Positions 1-7,590 of a stretch of DNA of 9,806 nucleotides are shown in pieces. Both the position numbers and the translations under genes were made by a program. Under the pieces are notes generated by a model that saw only the letters and a list, made by a program, of their open reading frames with translations, was not told the DNA's origin and ran no database searches. Origin of the DNA: Saprospiraceae bacterium (GTDB lineage: Bacteria; Bacteroidota; Bacteroidia; Chitinophagales; Saprospiraceae); contig JALVCY010000418.1 in NCBI GenBank assembly GCA_027009605.1, forward strand, positions 1 to 9,806, written 5' to 3'. Numbering within the stretch: position 1 is the stretch's first letter; the number at the start of each line of letters is the position of its first letter.

Positions 1-92
1 TTTGGCTTTTGGCTATATTTTTAGCCTTTTGCTTAAGCGGGAATCGCCTTGATGCTTGTGGTTGGGTGATGATTTTTGCCGGTTTAACTTTC

Positions 93-263
93 CGCAGATT
101 TGTTTTCCGCAGATGTGCGCAGATTTATTTTCCGCAGATTTTTTTCCCGCAGATGTACGCAGATTTTTTTCCGCAGATGTGCGCAGATTTGGTTTTCGCA
201 GATTTTCGCAGATTTGTTTTCCGCAGATATGCGCAGATTTATTTTCCGCAGATGTGCGCAGAT
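93..263. repeat. CGCAGAT tandem array, 25-bp compound unit
   Basis: Fourteen copies of CGCAGAT begin at 93, 108, 118, 133, 148, 158, 172, 182, 197, 207, 222, 232, 247 and 257. Spacing alternates mostly between 10 and 15 bp, so the real unit is about 25 bp: two CGCAGAT words, separated by GTG/GTA/TAT-like triplets, then a T-rich linker. Several units are degenerate (one linker is 14 bp and some have lost the 10-bp partner). The array keeps long frames open on the plus strand, but the predicted peptides are just repeated F/R/A/D residues and are not credible proteins. No function can be assigned; similar CGCAGATTT-type intergenic repeats are, to my recollection, common in Bacteroidota genomes. 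Confidence 0.9.
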
Positions 264-271
264 TCTGACTT

Positions 272-381
272 ACTCATCTCTCACCACTCATCTCTCATTT
301 CTCACTTCTCACCACTCACTTCTCACTACTCACTTCTCACCACTCACCACTCACCACTCACCACTCATCTCTCACCACTCA
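272..381. repeat. CTCACC/CTCACTT heptamer-like simple repeat
   Basis: A low-complexity stretch of about 110 bp on the plus strand consists almost only of variants of CTCACCA, CTCACTT and CTCATCT, with the cleanest run of CTCACCA heptamers around 340-366. It abuts the CGCAGAT array with only a few bases between. It probably expands and contracts by slippage. It sits 3' of the leftward SCP2 gene; I saw no U-tract terminator in or next to it on the minus strand. The nearby small hairpin TTCCC-GCAA-GGGAA (385-398) has a GNRA-type loop on the plus strand but no U-tract. Confidence 0.85.
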
Positions 382-437
382 TTTTTCCCGCAAGGGAATC
401 TATCCACACCTACAACCATCAAAGACCAAATCCTCTA

Positions 438-752
438 TTAAAATCCAAGATACTTAGCAAATTCCATCATTTCCGAAAGGTTAGAGATTTTTACTTTACC
501 CATCATGACGGCGGTCATGGCTTTGGTTTCTCCGTTGATGACCTTAAGAAAGTTTTTAGCTTTGGCTCTAACGGTACACTTGGCTTCTCCGATAAGTCCG
601 TCGGAGACTTCAATCTTGTTGTTGGCAATCTTCACGGTATATTCTCCACCTTCATCACCGGCAATCTCAAAATGAAAGAGTGATTCTTTTCCCGTAAGGG
701 CTTCGGGTTCTACACGATTGGGTAGATTATTAAGAAATTCTTTAACTGTCAT
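438..752 (-). CDS. SCP2 sterol-binding domain protein
   Basis: This 104-residue protein is essentially one SCP2 (sterol carrier protein 2-like) domain. Family members bind lipids or fatty acyl chains in a hydrophobic tunnel; the bacterial substrate is usually unknown. The recognisable family pattern is an FHFEI strand near residues 26-30, an EYTVKI strand at 37-42, ACTV-like KCTV at 58-61, then the diagnostic C-terminal stretch at about 68-91 with FLKVINGE, an alanine/methionine-rich helix and MGKVKISN. There is no signal peptide or membrane segment, so it is cytoplasmic. Length fits stand-alone bacterial SCP2 proteins. The ATG at 750-752 lies about 15 bases downstream of a near-consensus -7 box, which supports this start; there is no clear Shine-Dalgarno, as is usual in Bacteroidota. 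It is flanked by repeats on both sides and is probably monocistronic. Family assignment is firm; the physiological role is unknown. Confidence 0.85.
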   Translation of the reverse strand: MTVKEFLNNLPNRVEPEALTGKESLFHFEIAGDEGGEYTVKIANNKIEVSDGLIGEAKCTVRAKAKNFLKVINGETKAMTAVMMGKVKISNLSEMMEFAKYLGF

Positions 753-767
753 GATTGAATTTTGGTG

Positions 768-775
768 CGAAGATA
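768..775 (-). promoter_or_regulatory. Probable -7 promoter box of the SCP2 gene
   Basis: On the minus strand the bases read TATCTTCG, a 7 of 8 match to the Bacteroidota -7 consensus TAnnTTTG, ending 15 bases before the ATG at 752. Transcription would begin roughly 10 bases before the start codon. No convincing TTG -33 element is visible at the expected distance; a palindrome (792-805) lies at that location instead. Confidence 0.5.
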
Positions 776-791
776 GGTCAAACTTTTAAAA

Positions 792-805
792 GGTGAGTTC
801 TCACC
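792..805. promoter_or_regulatory. Perfect 6-bp palindrome, possible operator
   Basis: GGTGAG-TT-CTCACC is a perfect inverted repeat of two 6-bp arms with a 2-bp spacer. Its centre is about 27 bp upstream of the predicted -7 box of the SCP2 gene, where the -33 region would be expected, so a dimeric regulator could bind here. Position and symmetry are what is seen; regulatory use is inference. A transcript hairpin is unlikely because the predicted start site is downstream of it. Confidence 0.3.
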
Positions 806-844
806 GGAAAGTATTCTTTCGAAAAACCACCGATTTTTAGTCTG

Positions 845-954
845 TTTGGAGATTTTGTTCAATCGTTCAACTGTTTAACTGTTCAATTGAAAGCACTGAT
901 AATCAACTAGTTGTGAGAATCAGTTGAACGATTTAACGATGAGTTTACTCCAAA
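845..954. repeat. Inverted-repeat element with 8-bp GTTCAACT tandem
   Basis: Arms AATCGTTCAACTG (861-873) and CAGTTGAACGATT (921-933) are perfect 13-bp reverse complements. Outside them a second pair, TTTGGAG (845-851) and CTCCAAA (948-954), is also perfect. The left arm runs into a triple 8-mer tandem (GTTCAACT, GTTTAACT, GTTCAATT at 865-888). The loop holds two 10-bp palindromes, TTCAATTGAA (882-891) and CAACTAGTTG (904-913). It contains no open reading frame of note. It looks like an intergenic palindromic repeat rather than a terminator, because no U-tract follows. The GTTGA/TAGTTG words recall the array at 7721-8103. Confidence 0.75.
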
Positions 955-985
955 AAGTCCACTGCGCCGGAAATTAAAGCGATGA

Positions 986-1074
986 ACAAAATTTTATTTG
1001 GTTACGATACATTACTTTCCAAAAGTTTTAAACTTTTGGAAAGTTTTATCAAAAGAAACCAAATGAAATTTTGT
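986..1074. repeat. Nested inverted-repeat (cruciform-forming) element
   Basis: Outer arms of 18 bp at 986-1003 and 1057-1074 are reverse complements with one mismatch (17 of 18). Inside them lies ACTTTCCAAAAGTTT (1014-1028), a single T, and its perfect 15-bp reverse complement AAACTTTTGGAAAGT (1030-1044). The whole 89-bp element can fold into a long two-part hairpin on either strand. There is no U-tract next to the outer stem. It has no coding capacity and resembles a short non-autonomous palindromic repeat (REP- or MITE-like); I cannot see other copies in this window. Confidence 0.8.
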
Positions 1075-1096
1075 GGGCTCAAGAGCAAACCACTGA

Positions 1097-1199
1097 ACTC
1101 GACATTTCGGAGCAAACTCAACAATTGAACAGAATGCATGCATCTCGAATATAATTTGGCAAATTTCCTTGCTATCTCAAAAACTCGACTTTTCGGAGC
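1097..1199. repeat. Direct-repeat pair ACTCGAC(A/T)TTTCGGAGC
   Basis: The 17-bp word at 1097-1113 recurs at 1183-1199 with one substitution (A to T at the eighth base), 86 bp apart. Both copies are followed by a GAGC-linked CTCAA motif nearby (AGCAAACTCAA, AGCCAGCTCAA). A 10-bp palindrome ATGCATGCAT (1134-1143) lies between them. The spacing and similarity suggest a duplicated intergenic module; no function can be named. Confidence 0.6.
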
Positions 1200-1233
1200 C
1201 AGCTCAAAGGTTTAGAAAATATGGTGAGAATCC

Positions 1234-1269
1234 AAAAAAAGAGAGCGAATTCCCGAGGGAAAACGCTCT
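1234..1269 (-). terminator. Intrinsic terminator of the giant secreted-protein gene
   Basis: Read on the minus strand, AGAGCG (1269-1264) pairs with CGCTCT (1247-1242), an inner TTCCC/GGGAA segment adds five more pairs after a small internal mismatch, and a run of seven T follows directly after one intervening base. This is a classic Rho-independent terminator about 67 bp past the stop codon of the gene at 1336-7590. A second potential stem closer to the stop (GTAAACAA 1278-1285 with TTGTTTAC 1323-1330) may add structure to the 3' UTR. Confidence 0.75.
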
Positions 1270-1335
1270 GCTAAAAAGTAAACAACAACTTCTTTTATCC
1301 AATACATTACCGGCGTACCAAATTGTTTACTCTTT

Positions 1336-4300
1336 TTATCTTTGAATTTCTAAATAGCCTTTAAAAACTCGGTGTGCCCGATCATTTAGTCTAATCACAT
1401 AATAGTATGTCCCGTCCGGCACGATGGTGTTATTGTTCCAGTAGCCGTTCCAAGTATTGACGTAACCGGTACCATGAAATACCCGGTTGCCCCAACGATT
1501 ATAGACATCTACTTCGTTATTTGGGTAGTTTTGGATGTTGGCAATATAAAATACATCGTTTACACCGTCTTCATTGGGGGACACTGCCGTAAAGACCACG
1601 ATATCATCGCATAAAATACAAATATCCAAAAAGGCATCATCACATCCATTGGAATTACAGACAATATATTGCAATCGCTCTGTCCTTTCACAAATATTGT
1701 GGTCAGGCGTATAAGTGATTGTGTTGTCTAAGTTTAGCACCATTTGGCCGCTGAGTGGTGTGTTAACAAAGTATAAGCTATCTATGCCGCCCCAAGTCGT
1801 ATCATTAGCTAAGAAATCTATGACACCGGGGGTATTCATATAGACACAGGTGCTGTCATCGTTGGCGATGGGTAGGCCATCATAGTCTATCACTTCGGTA
1901 CAGAAATTTATCGTATCACAGAGCCCATAATTATCACAGATGACGACACAAGCGGAATCGTTTCCTAGGGCTTGTCCTACGTATTCGACACAGAAAGAAG
2001 AATCGTTTAGGACGTATTCAACCGCCGAAGAGTCTGAGTTTGCACAAATATTCGTGTAGCTGACAATGGTTCCCGGAAGGGTCGTGGTGTCGATACAATA
2101 AGTTAAGCTTTGGTCGATATATATCTGGTCCGAAATACAGGCTCCCGTTCCTGAATTTGGACTAAATGGACTGCATGCAGCCGCAATATTTATGGTGTCT
2201 GCACAACTCTGAGTAGAGTCATATACAATCAATTGATGCAGGCCTGCAGCTAGTAATAATTGACTTTGCCCGACACTAGTTGCTTCGGAGTAAGAGGCTT
2301 TGATATCTAATCCGGAATTATTTTTAATGCTTAAACTTCCGTAACCATAGAATGGTGCGCCTCCCCAAAGATATTCATTGTTTTGGTCAAAAAACCAATT
2401 GCCAAAGCTGTCCCACTGGTTGAATTGTATGAGTAAATCATCTAGGTCTTGGACGGTAGCTATTTCTATTTTGTTGTCAAAGTACCAAGTGATATCAAAT
2501 GGGCCTGTTGCCGCAAGAATACCGGTCAAAGGGTAAATTCCACGATTTTGTGTGCTTGGCGTGATGAGTGTATCCACTAGGTCACCATCCAGATAAATCT
2601 TATATTTCCAAAGACTGTCGTATTCGATACTGATTGGGAAGTAAGCATCTAAACCGCAGACAGTCAAGTAGTTAGTACTATCTCCCGCAATGCTAAATAT
2701 AGGGCAAGGCACGGTGTCGATTTTAGGAATAACATTGATGTTTATCGTATCCGTTACTGCACACCCGGTATTGCCTAATGCTTCTAGGATATAGGCGGTA
2801 GAGTCCGTAGGGTAGGCTAGTGGGTTGGCGATGGTGGTATCGCTTAAGTTGGTCGTTGGCGTCCAAGTGAGCGATGTCGGAATGTTTGTAGTCAGGTTTC
2901 CATTGATTAGGATGGTATCGCCTTCATTGATGGTTGTGTCTCCGGGCAAAGTTAAGAAAGGAGCATCCAATACGACGATATTTAGTGTATCAGAACTAAT
3001 ACTACAAGTGTCACTAGTCGCTGTCGCAATGATGCCGGTGATGCTCATATTAGGAATTAAGGGAATCGGGTTGCCCACGCCAATCGTATCACCGGATGGC
3101 ATTTGAATCCAAGTAATATCATCCGAACCATTGGCTGTTAAGTTAATGGTTTGTCCGGCACACAAGGTATCCGAAACAGAGCTTCCGATGGTAATTATGG
3201 GACTGCCCTTTTTGTGGATGTCACGAATTTGTAGCGGTGCGGTAATGATTTCAACGGTACAATTTGAATTGGATACGGCACAATATTGTTGGGTTTCCCG
3301 AATGGTCATAAAACCAAGTTGGAAATCAGCCGACCCACATCCTATGTCCATTGAATTGAGCTCAAAACTAAATGAATTAATATCTCCTTGGGTCATACCT
3401 TGCGGCAATGTCCAAGATAGGGTAGTGATTCCGTTTTGGGCGGAAATGGTGGGCTCTCCGGGCGTCCAGTTGGCGGCTGTAGCGCTGTTGGGGACGTAGG
3501 TGATATTTTGCGAAAGCAATACTTTAATTTTATCAAGCGGTCCGGTAATGGAGTCTCCGACGTTGGTTATTTGAATATTTACCGGAAATTGCCCATAGAT
3601 TGTATCTCCAACAGTGGGGACAATCTGTATTTGATTGGCCGGGTCTGCTTCTCCCCCTGTGATAAAGATAGGGAAGGTCTTAAAGCCTGTGGTGTCCACG
3701 GCGTCTCCACAAAATTCTTCACCGGAAAGAATCAACTTTACAGAGCGTCCACTGGTAAATCCACAATCTGAAACCAGCTGATACCGGATGGCGATTTGGT
3801 TAGAATCAGTTACTGTGGTCGTCGATGTTTTGGGCAATCCATTGATGCCGAGATACGGGTATGGAGCAAATGGGTCAAACGTATAGTTGTCTCCCAATAC
3901 ACTACTACTCGTATAAACCGGGTCAGATCCAAGCGGCTGGAAGCCTGCGGAAGGCGGCCAAGCTATTTCGACACTGCCCGGTACTAAAACCGCATTGGGT
4001 GGAAGCGTCATGAGAACGCCCATATTGTAGTCATTGCCTAATTGTGTGTTTTGGATGGTAACAGCCACGGGGATGGTGTCACAAAATGGTTTGGGGTCGG
4101 CGTTAGACGTTTGGATAATGGACAGGTGGGGGGGCTGTGTAGTACCTTGCACTTGCAGTGTGGATTTTGCACAGAATGGATGTAGCGTAGGATCAAAAGC
4201 ACTACAATTCCAACCACTATTAATATCGGCCGTAATGAGGCCGCAATCTGTTAATTGAACTTTGATTTGGATGATATTACAGATGTCATCCGGCGTATTG

Positions 4301-7300
4301 GTTGCGACGGCTCTAAGCAGCCCGTTGGTATTGGCATAATAGCCGCCTAAAGGGATGTTATTTACCGTCAGGGGAATTGTATTGGCGGGGTCTGTGATGT
4401 CTTCCATGCTGATGACATTGACAGCGCTTGAGATATTTTCCAGTGAGACCCAAGAAACAACGGCATCGGCATAATTCGTTGTGTTACATTGTCTTACCTT
4501 CCATGAAATGGTATTATTTTCGGCATTGACTATTGGTGGCCCTAGGTTTTCCAAGCTGATTTCAGGGGGTTTGGAATAGGCAATATCATTGGTATTATTG
4601 TAGGTGGTATCTTTGACGCAAGCGCCCCCACTGATGTTAAAAGCGTGGTAATTTCCTTTGTAGTAGATATTGGCATCAAAGTCGTAGGTATTGTCTCCGT
4701 TGAAGCTGCCCGTTTGAGATTCACATTTAGGCAACGCCATAAATCGAATCGCAATGGCATAGTCCACGATATTAAGCATCGACGGGAATTGCGTAAGCGT
4801 GTCAAATGTCGCCACAAAATGCCCGGAATTATCTAAAGAGCCAATGTCGTAATAGTCATTCCCAAAGCTGGGGTGATTGATGATAGAAGCCTGTACCTTG
4901 ACTCCGGCAAAACCATTCAAAAGGAAGGGCTCATAATCAAATGTGACCGAATCAATGGCTACAGCCGGTCTATGTTCTGCCGGGTTGGTCAAAGGGTATC
5001 CGTTATTAATCGGAATAATCTTGTAGTCCAAAAATGCGGTGTCGCAGCCTTGGGGTTGGACGCTATTGTTGGGGCCACTAATCAGCACTCTGTTTTTTCC
5101 TACTTTGACTTCATCTCCATAGTTTCCGCAAGTGATTTTTGCCGGATTATTGGCATAAAACCCGGCTCTCAACTCAGGCACTAAGAAAAAATTATTTGGA
5201 AACGGGCCTTCATCATTAACGGTAAAATACAGATAGGCACGAACCGTGTCATCCGGTTGAACCGTCAAACCACAAGATTGAAGCGATGCTAATAGGCTGA
5301 AATCCAAATACTTATAGGGATCTACCGGAGTCGTAGTCAAGCTATTTTTAGGAATTTCGCAGGTCGAAACCACACCGGCATGCTTGATTTCTAAATAGCC
5401 GCGCTCGTAATTAAATACATTATCCGTACCGTCTCCATACAGTGGATTGGCATAACTTACGTCAATGCCTATATCATTTCCTGTAAAGGCGCTACCCGAC
5501 AATCCGTCAATAGAGAGCAACATCGTATCACAGTTCAGTCCGCTTTTGGCATTGGCGGCAGCCGGGTCAATGGGGGTTGTATAAGTCGAGTCCGTAAAGC
5601 CAAAAGTAGTACGACGCATTTCCATATCATCTGTACGAATGGCATTGTCACAAGTCGGTGCGGTCGGGCAAGGCGGATTTTTAACGTGTACATAAGTACC
5701 GGTGATATCTGCACAGTACCATACATGTTTGCAATTGCAATCCGGACACATAAATCCAAATTCTCCGTCAAAATGTACGCGCCCGTCTGCGGCATTACAG
5801 TCTGCGGTGAAGGCTAGTTTTAAGTCATAGTTTCCGTTAAGAATTTCAAAGGGGCCCGGGTCAAATTTTACGGTTAGTGTATCATTGGACATGGTCTGGG
5901 AAGTCATTGGGTGGTTGATGACTTCACTTTGGACGAGAGATGTGTGTGCGCTATCTAGGTGGATGCCTTGCGGCAAAGTCAGCTGTACATAGAAGCTACC
6001 GTTGGCACAACCTTTGTCAAAATTATAGATGCGGCGGTCATGCTGGTGATCCAAATAGAAAATCTCTCCGGAACCGGCATCCACATCGGGTGTATTGTAG
6101 TTTTCTACGACTACTTGTTGGTTATAGATAGCAAAGTAGTTGGTTCTTTCTGTCTTTTGGTGCTCTTTGCAGGTGGTGTTATATTCAAAGTAAGCCGATA
6201 GTCTGCTAGTAAACGAAGTGTCGCAGTTGGTCGATAAATCAATGTTGGCTGCATCTCCACAATTAAAGTCATAACGAGCCACAATCTCAATGGATTCGCC
6301 TTCCGGCAAATCATCGAAAAAACCATCTCCATCCAAGTCTGCCAAACCACCGGCGCCATCGGGGTCAACCGCAAAAGCGGGATTGTTATCCAGCGTTTTT
6401 AATACCTCCGGTGTATTGATTGTAATCCCTTGAACTTCAATGCTTTGTATCGTATATCCTCCATGACTTAATGATGCCGGATAGCCTAGGCCTATGCCGA
6501 CTTGAACATCAAAAATATCTGCAAAACCAGGGTCTATGGCCACCCCGGCGTTGGTGATTTTCACGGCAGAAACACCGGTTTTACAGTAGCCGGCATTTTG
6601 GGATGGGGTCGTTGTGTTATTGGTGTCATAAATAATGGAGATATTGCCTTGACCGGCTTCTAAGCCGGCTTCCTTGGAAAAGACCTTGCAGGTATCTCCG
6701 AAGCATCCATAACTGATTTTATGGGTTGTAGCAAAGTCATTGCAATTGGTTAGGCAAAAATCTTCTTCAATAGTGATTTCTTCGTTTGAGTCAAATAGGG
6801 TATCGTTGTTGGATGTGCCACCATTGGCGACGAACAAACTTCCGTCAATATCCGCAGAAACAATCGTGTCTCCTAAAGGACTGACCGTTTTGGTGATATT
6901 GACATTTGTGCCATTGACACGAATGGCCGTATAATAAAAGCTGGGTGTCGCTTGAACCTGATAGGTCAAATTCATAAAGTAGGCGTCCAGACTGGTATTG
7001 TTTACTTTGGTGGTTCTAGTTAGGCAGTCTCCGGTTTTAACTTTTTGGGCTACTTGTAGGGGATTAATCACTAAATCCGGCGTTCGGATGGCGGCACGAT
7101 AAGAATTTAGTGTTCTAACTACTTGATTAGCAGCATCTTGTATGTCATAATTAATGCTCCAAGTATCTTTTAAATCATAGCTTGGATTTTGGCTTAAAGA
7201 GTCGATAATGCTACAATCCGCCTTGACTAAAAAAGTTAATTTAGCCTCGTTGAGCCCAGAAGGAGATAAATCCGGAATTGTAAATTGTGGGGTATTGGTA

Positions 7301-7590
7301 CCGGCACCGGCTTGTAAAGAGACGCCATTGGTGCTCTCCCCGGTGAGCAGGCTGATGATTCTGATTCCACCGGCCAGTTTTACGTTGGCTGTGATGTTGG
7401 TTCTAGTATTGGAGTTGATGCCGGAAGTAGTGATTAGGATTGTAGCGGTATCCGGTTTTCCACAAAGGTTGAGAATGTCAGGAATGCCGTTGACAGCATA
7501 AGCTACGGATAAGTCGTTTTGCCCAAAGACATTTACTGTGCCAAATAGGAAAAGGAGCAAGCCAAATAAAAGTCTCCAATGTGATTTCAT
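1336..7590 (-). CDS. Giant secreted multidomain protein, T9SS type B sorting domain
   Basis: This 2084-residue protein starts with a signal peptide (residues 1-24: K2, an LLFGLLLFLFG core, and a probable cut after VFGQ). It ends with the gliding-motility-associated C-terminal domain used as a T9SS type B sorting signal: residues 2003-2084, with SPNEDGVND, VYNRWGNRVF, W..YWNN, VPDGTYYYVI and a final KGYLEIQR. It should therefore cross the inner membrane by Sec, cross the outer membrane by type IX secretion, and end at the surface or outside. Residues ~25-1460 are a string of degenerate beta-rich units. A recurring opening (CDT or similar, followed by alternating hydrophobics and a NxG turn) is anchored at about residues 47, 189, 336, 528, 687, 849, 1035, 1170 and 1329, average spacing about 160; the last ones look like DUF11-type conserved repeats. 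An acidic DLDGDGFFDD loop (~416-427) may bind calcium. Residues ~1465-1622 hold two Ig/PKD-like domains. Residues ~1623-1806 form an aromatic-rich domain and ~1807-1906 a Cys-rich one; I recall both types from Saprospiria giant proteins. Residues ~1907-1995 are a cadherin-like ANDD domain. No catalytic motif was recognised. The probable role is adhesive or structural (inference). It is monocistronic, with a good terminator downstream. Confidence 0.9.
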   Translation of the reverse strand: MKSHWRLLFGLLLFLFGTVNVFGQNDLSVAYAVNGIPDILNLCGKPDTATILITTSGINSNTRTNITANVKLAGGIRIISLLTGESTNGVSLQAGAGTNTPQFTIPDLSPSGLNEAKLTFLVKADCSIIDSLSQNPSYDLKDTWSINYDIQDAANQVVRTLNSYRAAIRTPDLVINPLQVAQKVKTGDCLTRTTKVNNTSLDAYFMNLTYQVQATPSFYYTAIRVNGTNVNITKTVSPLGDTIVSADIDGSLFVANGGTSNNDTLFDSNEEITIEEDFCLTNCNDFATTHKISYGCFGDTCKVFSKEAGLEAGQGNISIIYDTNNTTTPSQNAGYCKTGVSAVKITNAGVAIDPGFADIFDVQVGIGLGYPASLSHGGYTIQSIEVQGITINTPEVLKTLDNNPAFAVDPDGAGGLADLDGDGFFDDLPEGESIEIVARYDFNCGDAANIDLSTNCDTSFTSRLSAYFEYNTTCKEHQKTERTNYFAIYNQQVVVENYNTPDVDAGSGEIFYLDHQHDRRIYNFDKGCANGSFYVQLTLPQGIHLDSAHTSLVQSEVINHPMTSQTMSNDTLTVKFDPGPFEILNGNYDLKLAFTADCNAADGRVHFDGEFGFMCPDCNCKHVWYCADITGTYVHVKNPPCPTAPTCDNAIRTDDMEMRRTTFGFTDSTYTTPIDPAAANAKSGLNCDTMLLSIDGLSGSAFTGNDIGIDVSYANPLYGDGTDNVFNYERGYLEIKHAGVVSTCEIPKNSLTTTPVDPYKYLDFSLLASLQSCGLTVQPDDTVRAYLYFTVNDEGPFPNNFFLVPELRAGFYANNPAKITCGNYGDEVKVGKNRVLISGPNNSVQPQGCDTAFLDYKIIPINNGYPLTNPAEHRPAVAIDSVTFDYEPFLLNGFAGVKVQASIINHPSFGNDYYDIGSLDNSGHFVATFDTLTQFPSMLNIVDYAIAIRFMALPKCESQTGSFNGDNTYDFDANIYYKGNYHAFNISGGACVKDTTYNNTNDIAYSKPPEISLENLGPPIVNAENNTISWKVRQCNTTNYADAVVSWVSLENISSAVNVISMEDITDPANTIPLTVNNIPLGGYYANTNGLLRAVATNTPDDICNIIQIKVQLTDCGLITADINSGWNCSAFDPTLHPFCAKSTLQVQGTTQPPHLSIIQTSNADPKPFCDTIPVAVTIQNTQLGNDYNMGVLMTLPPNAVLVPGSVEIAWPPSAGFQPLGSDPVYTSSSVLGDNYTFDPFAPYPYLGINGLPKTSTTTVTDSNQIAIRYQLVSDCGFTSGRSVKLILSGEEFCGDAVDTTGFKTFPIFITGGEADPANQIQIVPTVGDTIYGQFPVNIQITNVGDSITGPLDKIKVLLSQNITYVPNSATAANWTPGEPTISAQNGITTLSWTLPQGMTQGDINSFSFELNSMDIGCGSADFQLGFMTIRETQQYCAVSNSNCTVEIITAPLQIRDIHKKGSPIITIGSSVSDTLCAGQTINLTANGSDDITWIQMPSGDTIGVGNPIPLIPNMSITGIIATATSDTCSISSDTLNIVVLDAPFLTLPGDTTINEGDTILINGNLTTNIPTSLTWTPTTNLSDTTIANPLAYPTDSTAYILEALGNTGCAVTDTININVIPKIDTVPCPIFSIAGDSTNYLTVCGLDAYFPISIEYDSLWKYKIYLDGDLVDTLITPSTQNRGIYPLTGILAATGPFDITWYFDNKIEIATVQDLDDLLIQFNQWDSFGNWFFDQNNEYLWGGAPFYGYGSLSIKNNSGLDIKASYSEATSVGQSQLLLAAGLHQLIVYDSTQSCADTINIAAACSPFSPNSGTGACISDQIYIDQSLTYCIDTTTLPGTIVSYTNICANSDSSAVEYVLNDSSFCVEYVGQALGNDSACVVICDNYGLCDTINFCTEVIDYDGLPIANDDSTCVYMNTPGVIDFLANDTTWGGIDSLYFVNTPLSGQMVLNLDNTITYTPDHNICERTERLQYIVCNSNGCDDAFLDICILCDDIVVFTAVSPNEDGVNDVFYIANIQNYPNNEVDVYNRWGNRVFHGTGYVNTWNGYWNNNTIVPDGTYYYVIRLNDRAHRVFKGYLEIQR

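Noticed and set aside
11..30. GGCTA/TAGCC hairpin followed by TTTTGCTT as a terminator of a gene left of the window
   Set aside because: The 5-bp, AT-containing stem with a mixed T-tract is too weak, and the upstream gene cannot be seen.
93..263. CRISPR array or replication-origin iterons
   Set aside because: The 10/15-bp spacing leaves no spacers, and there is no replication or initiator gene nearby to support iterons.
9..683. Open frame of 224 codons on the plus strand, and two shorter overlapping ones at 56-268 and 100-441
   Set aside because: They run through two simple-repeat arrays and, in the longest case, antisense across the SCP2 gene. The peptide is repeat-coded low complexity (F/R/A/D then S/L/T/H) with no domain.
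2825..7501. Plus-strand open frames and several minus-strand frame-shifted ones inside the giant gene (for example 3131-3499, 4873-5184, 5535-5795)
   Set aside because: They are shadows of the 2084-residue gene, which has a signal peptide, coherent domains and a sorting domain; none has a recognisable motif or start signal.
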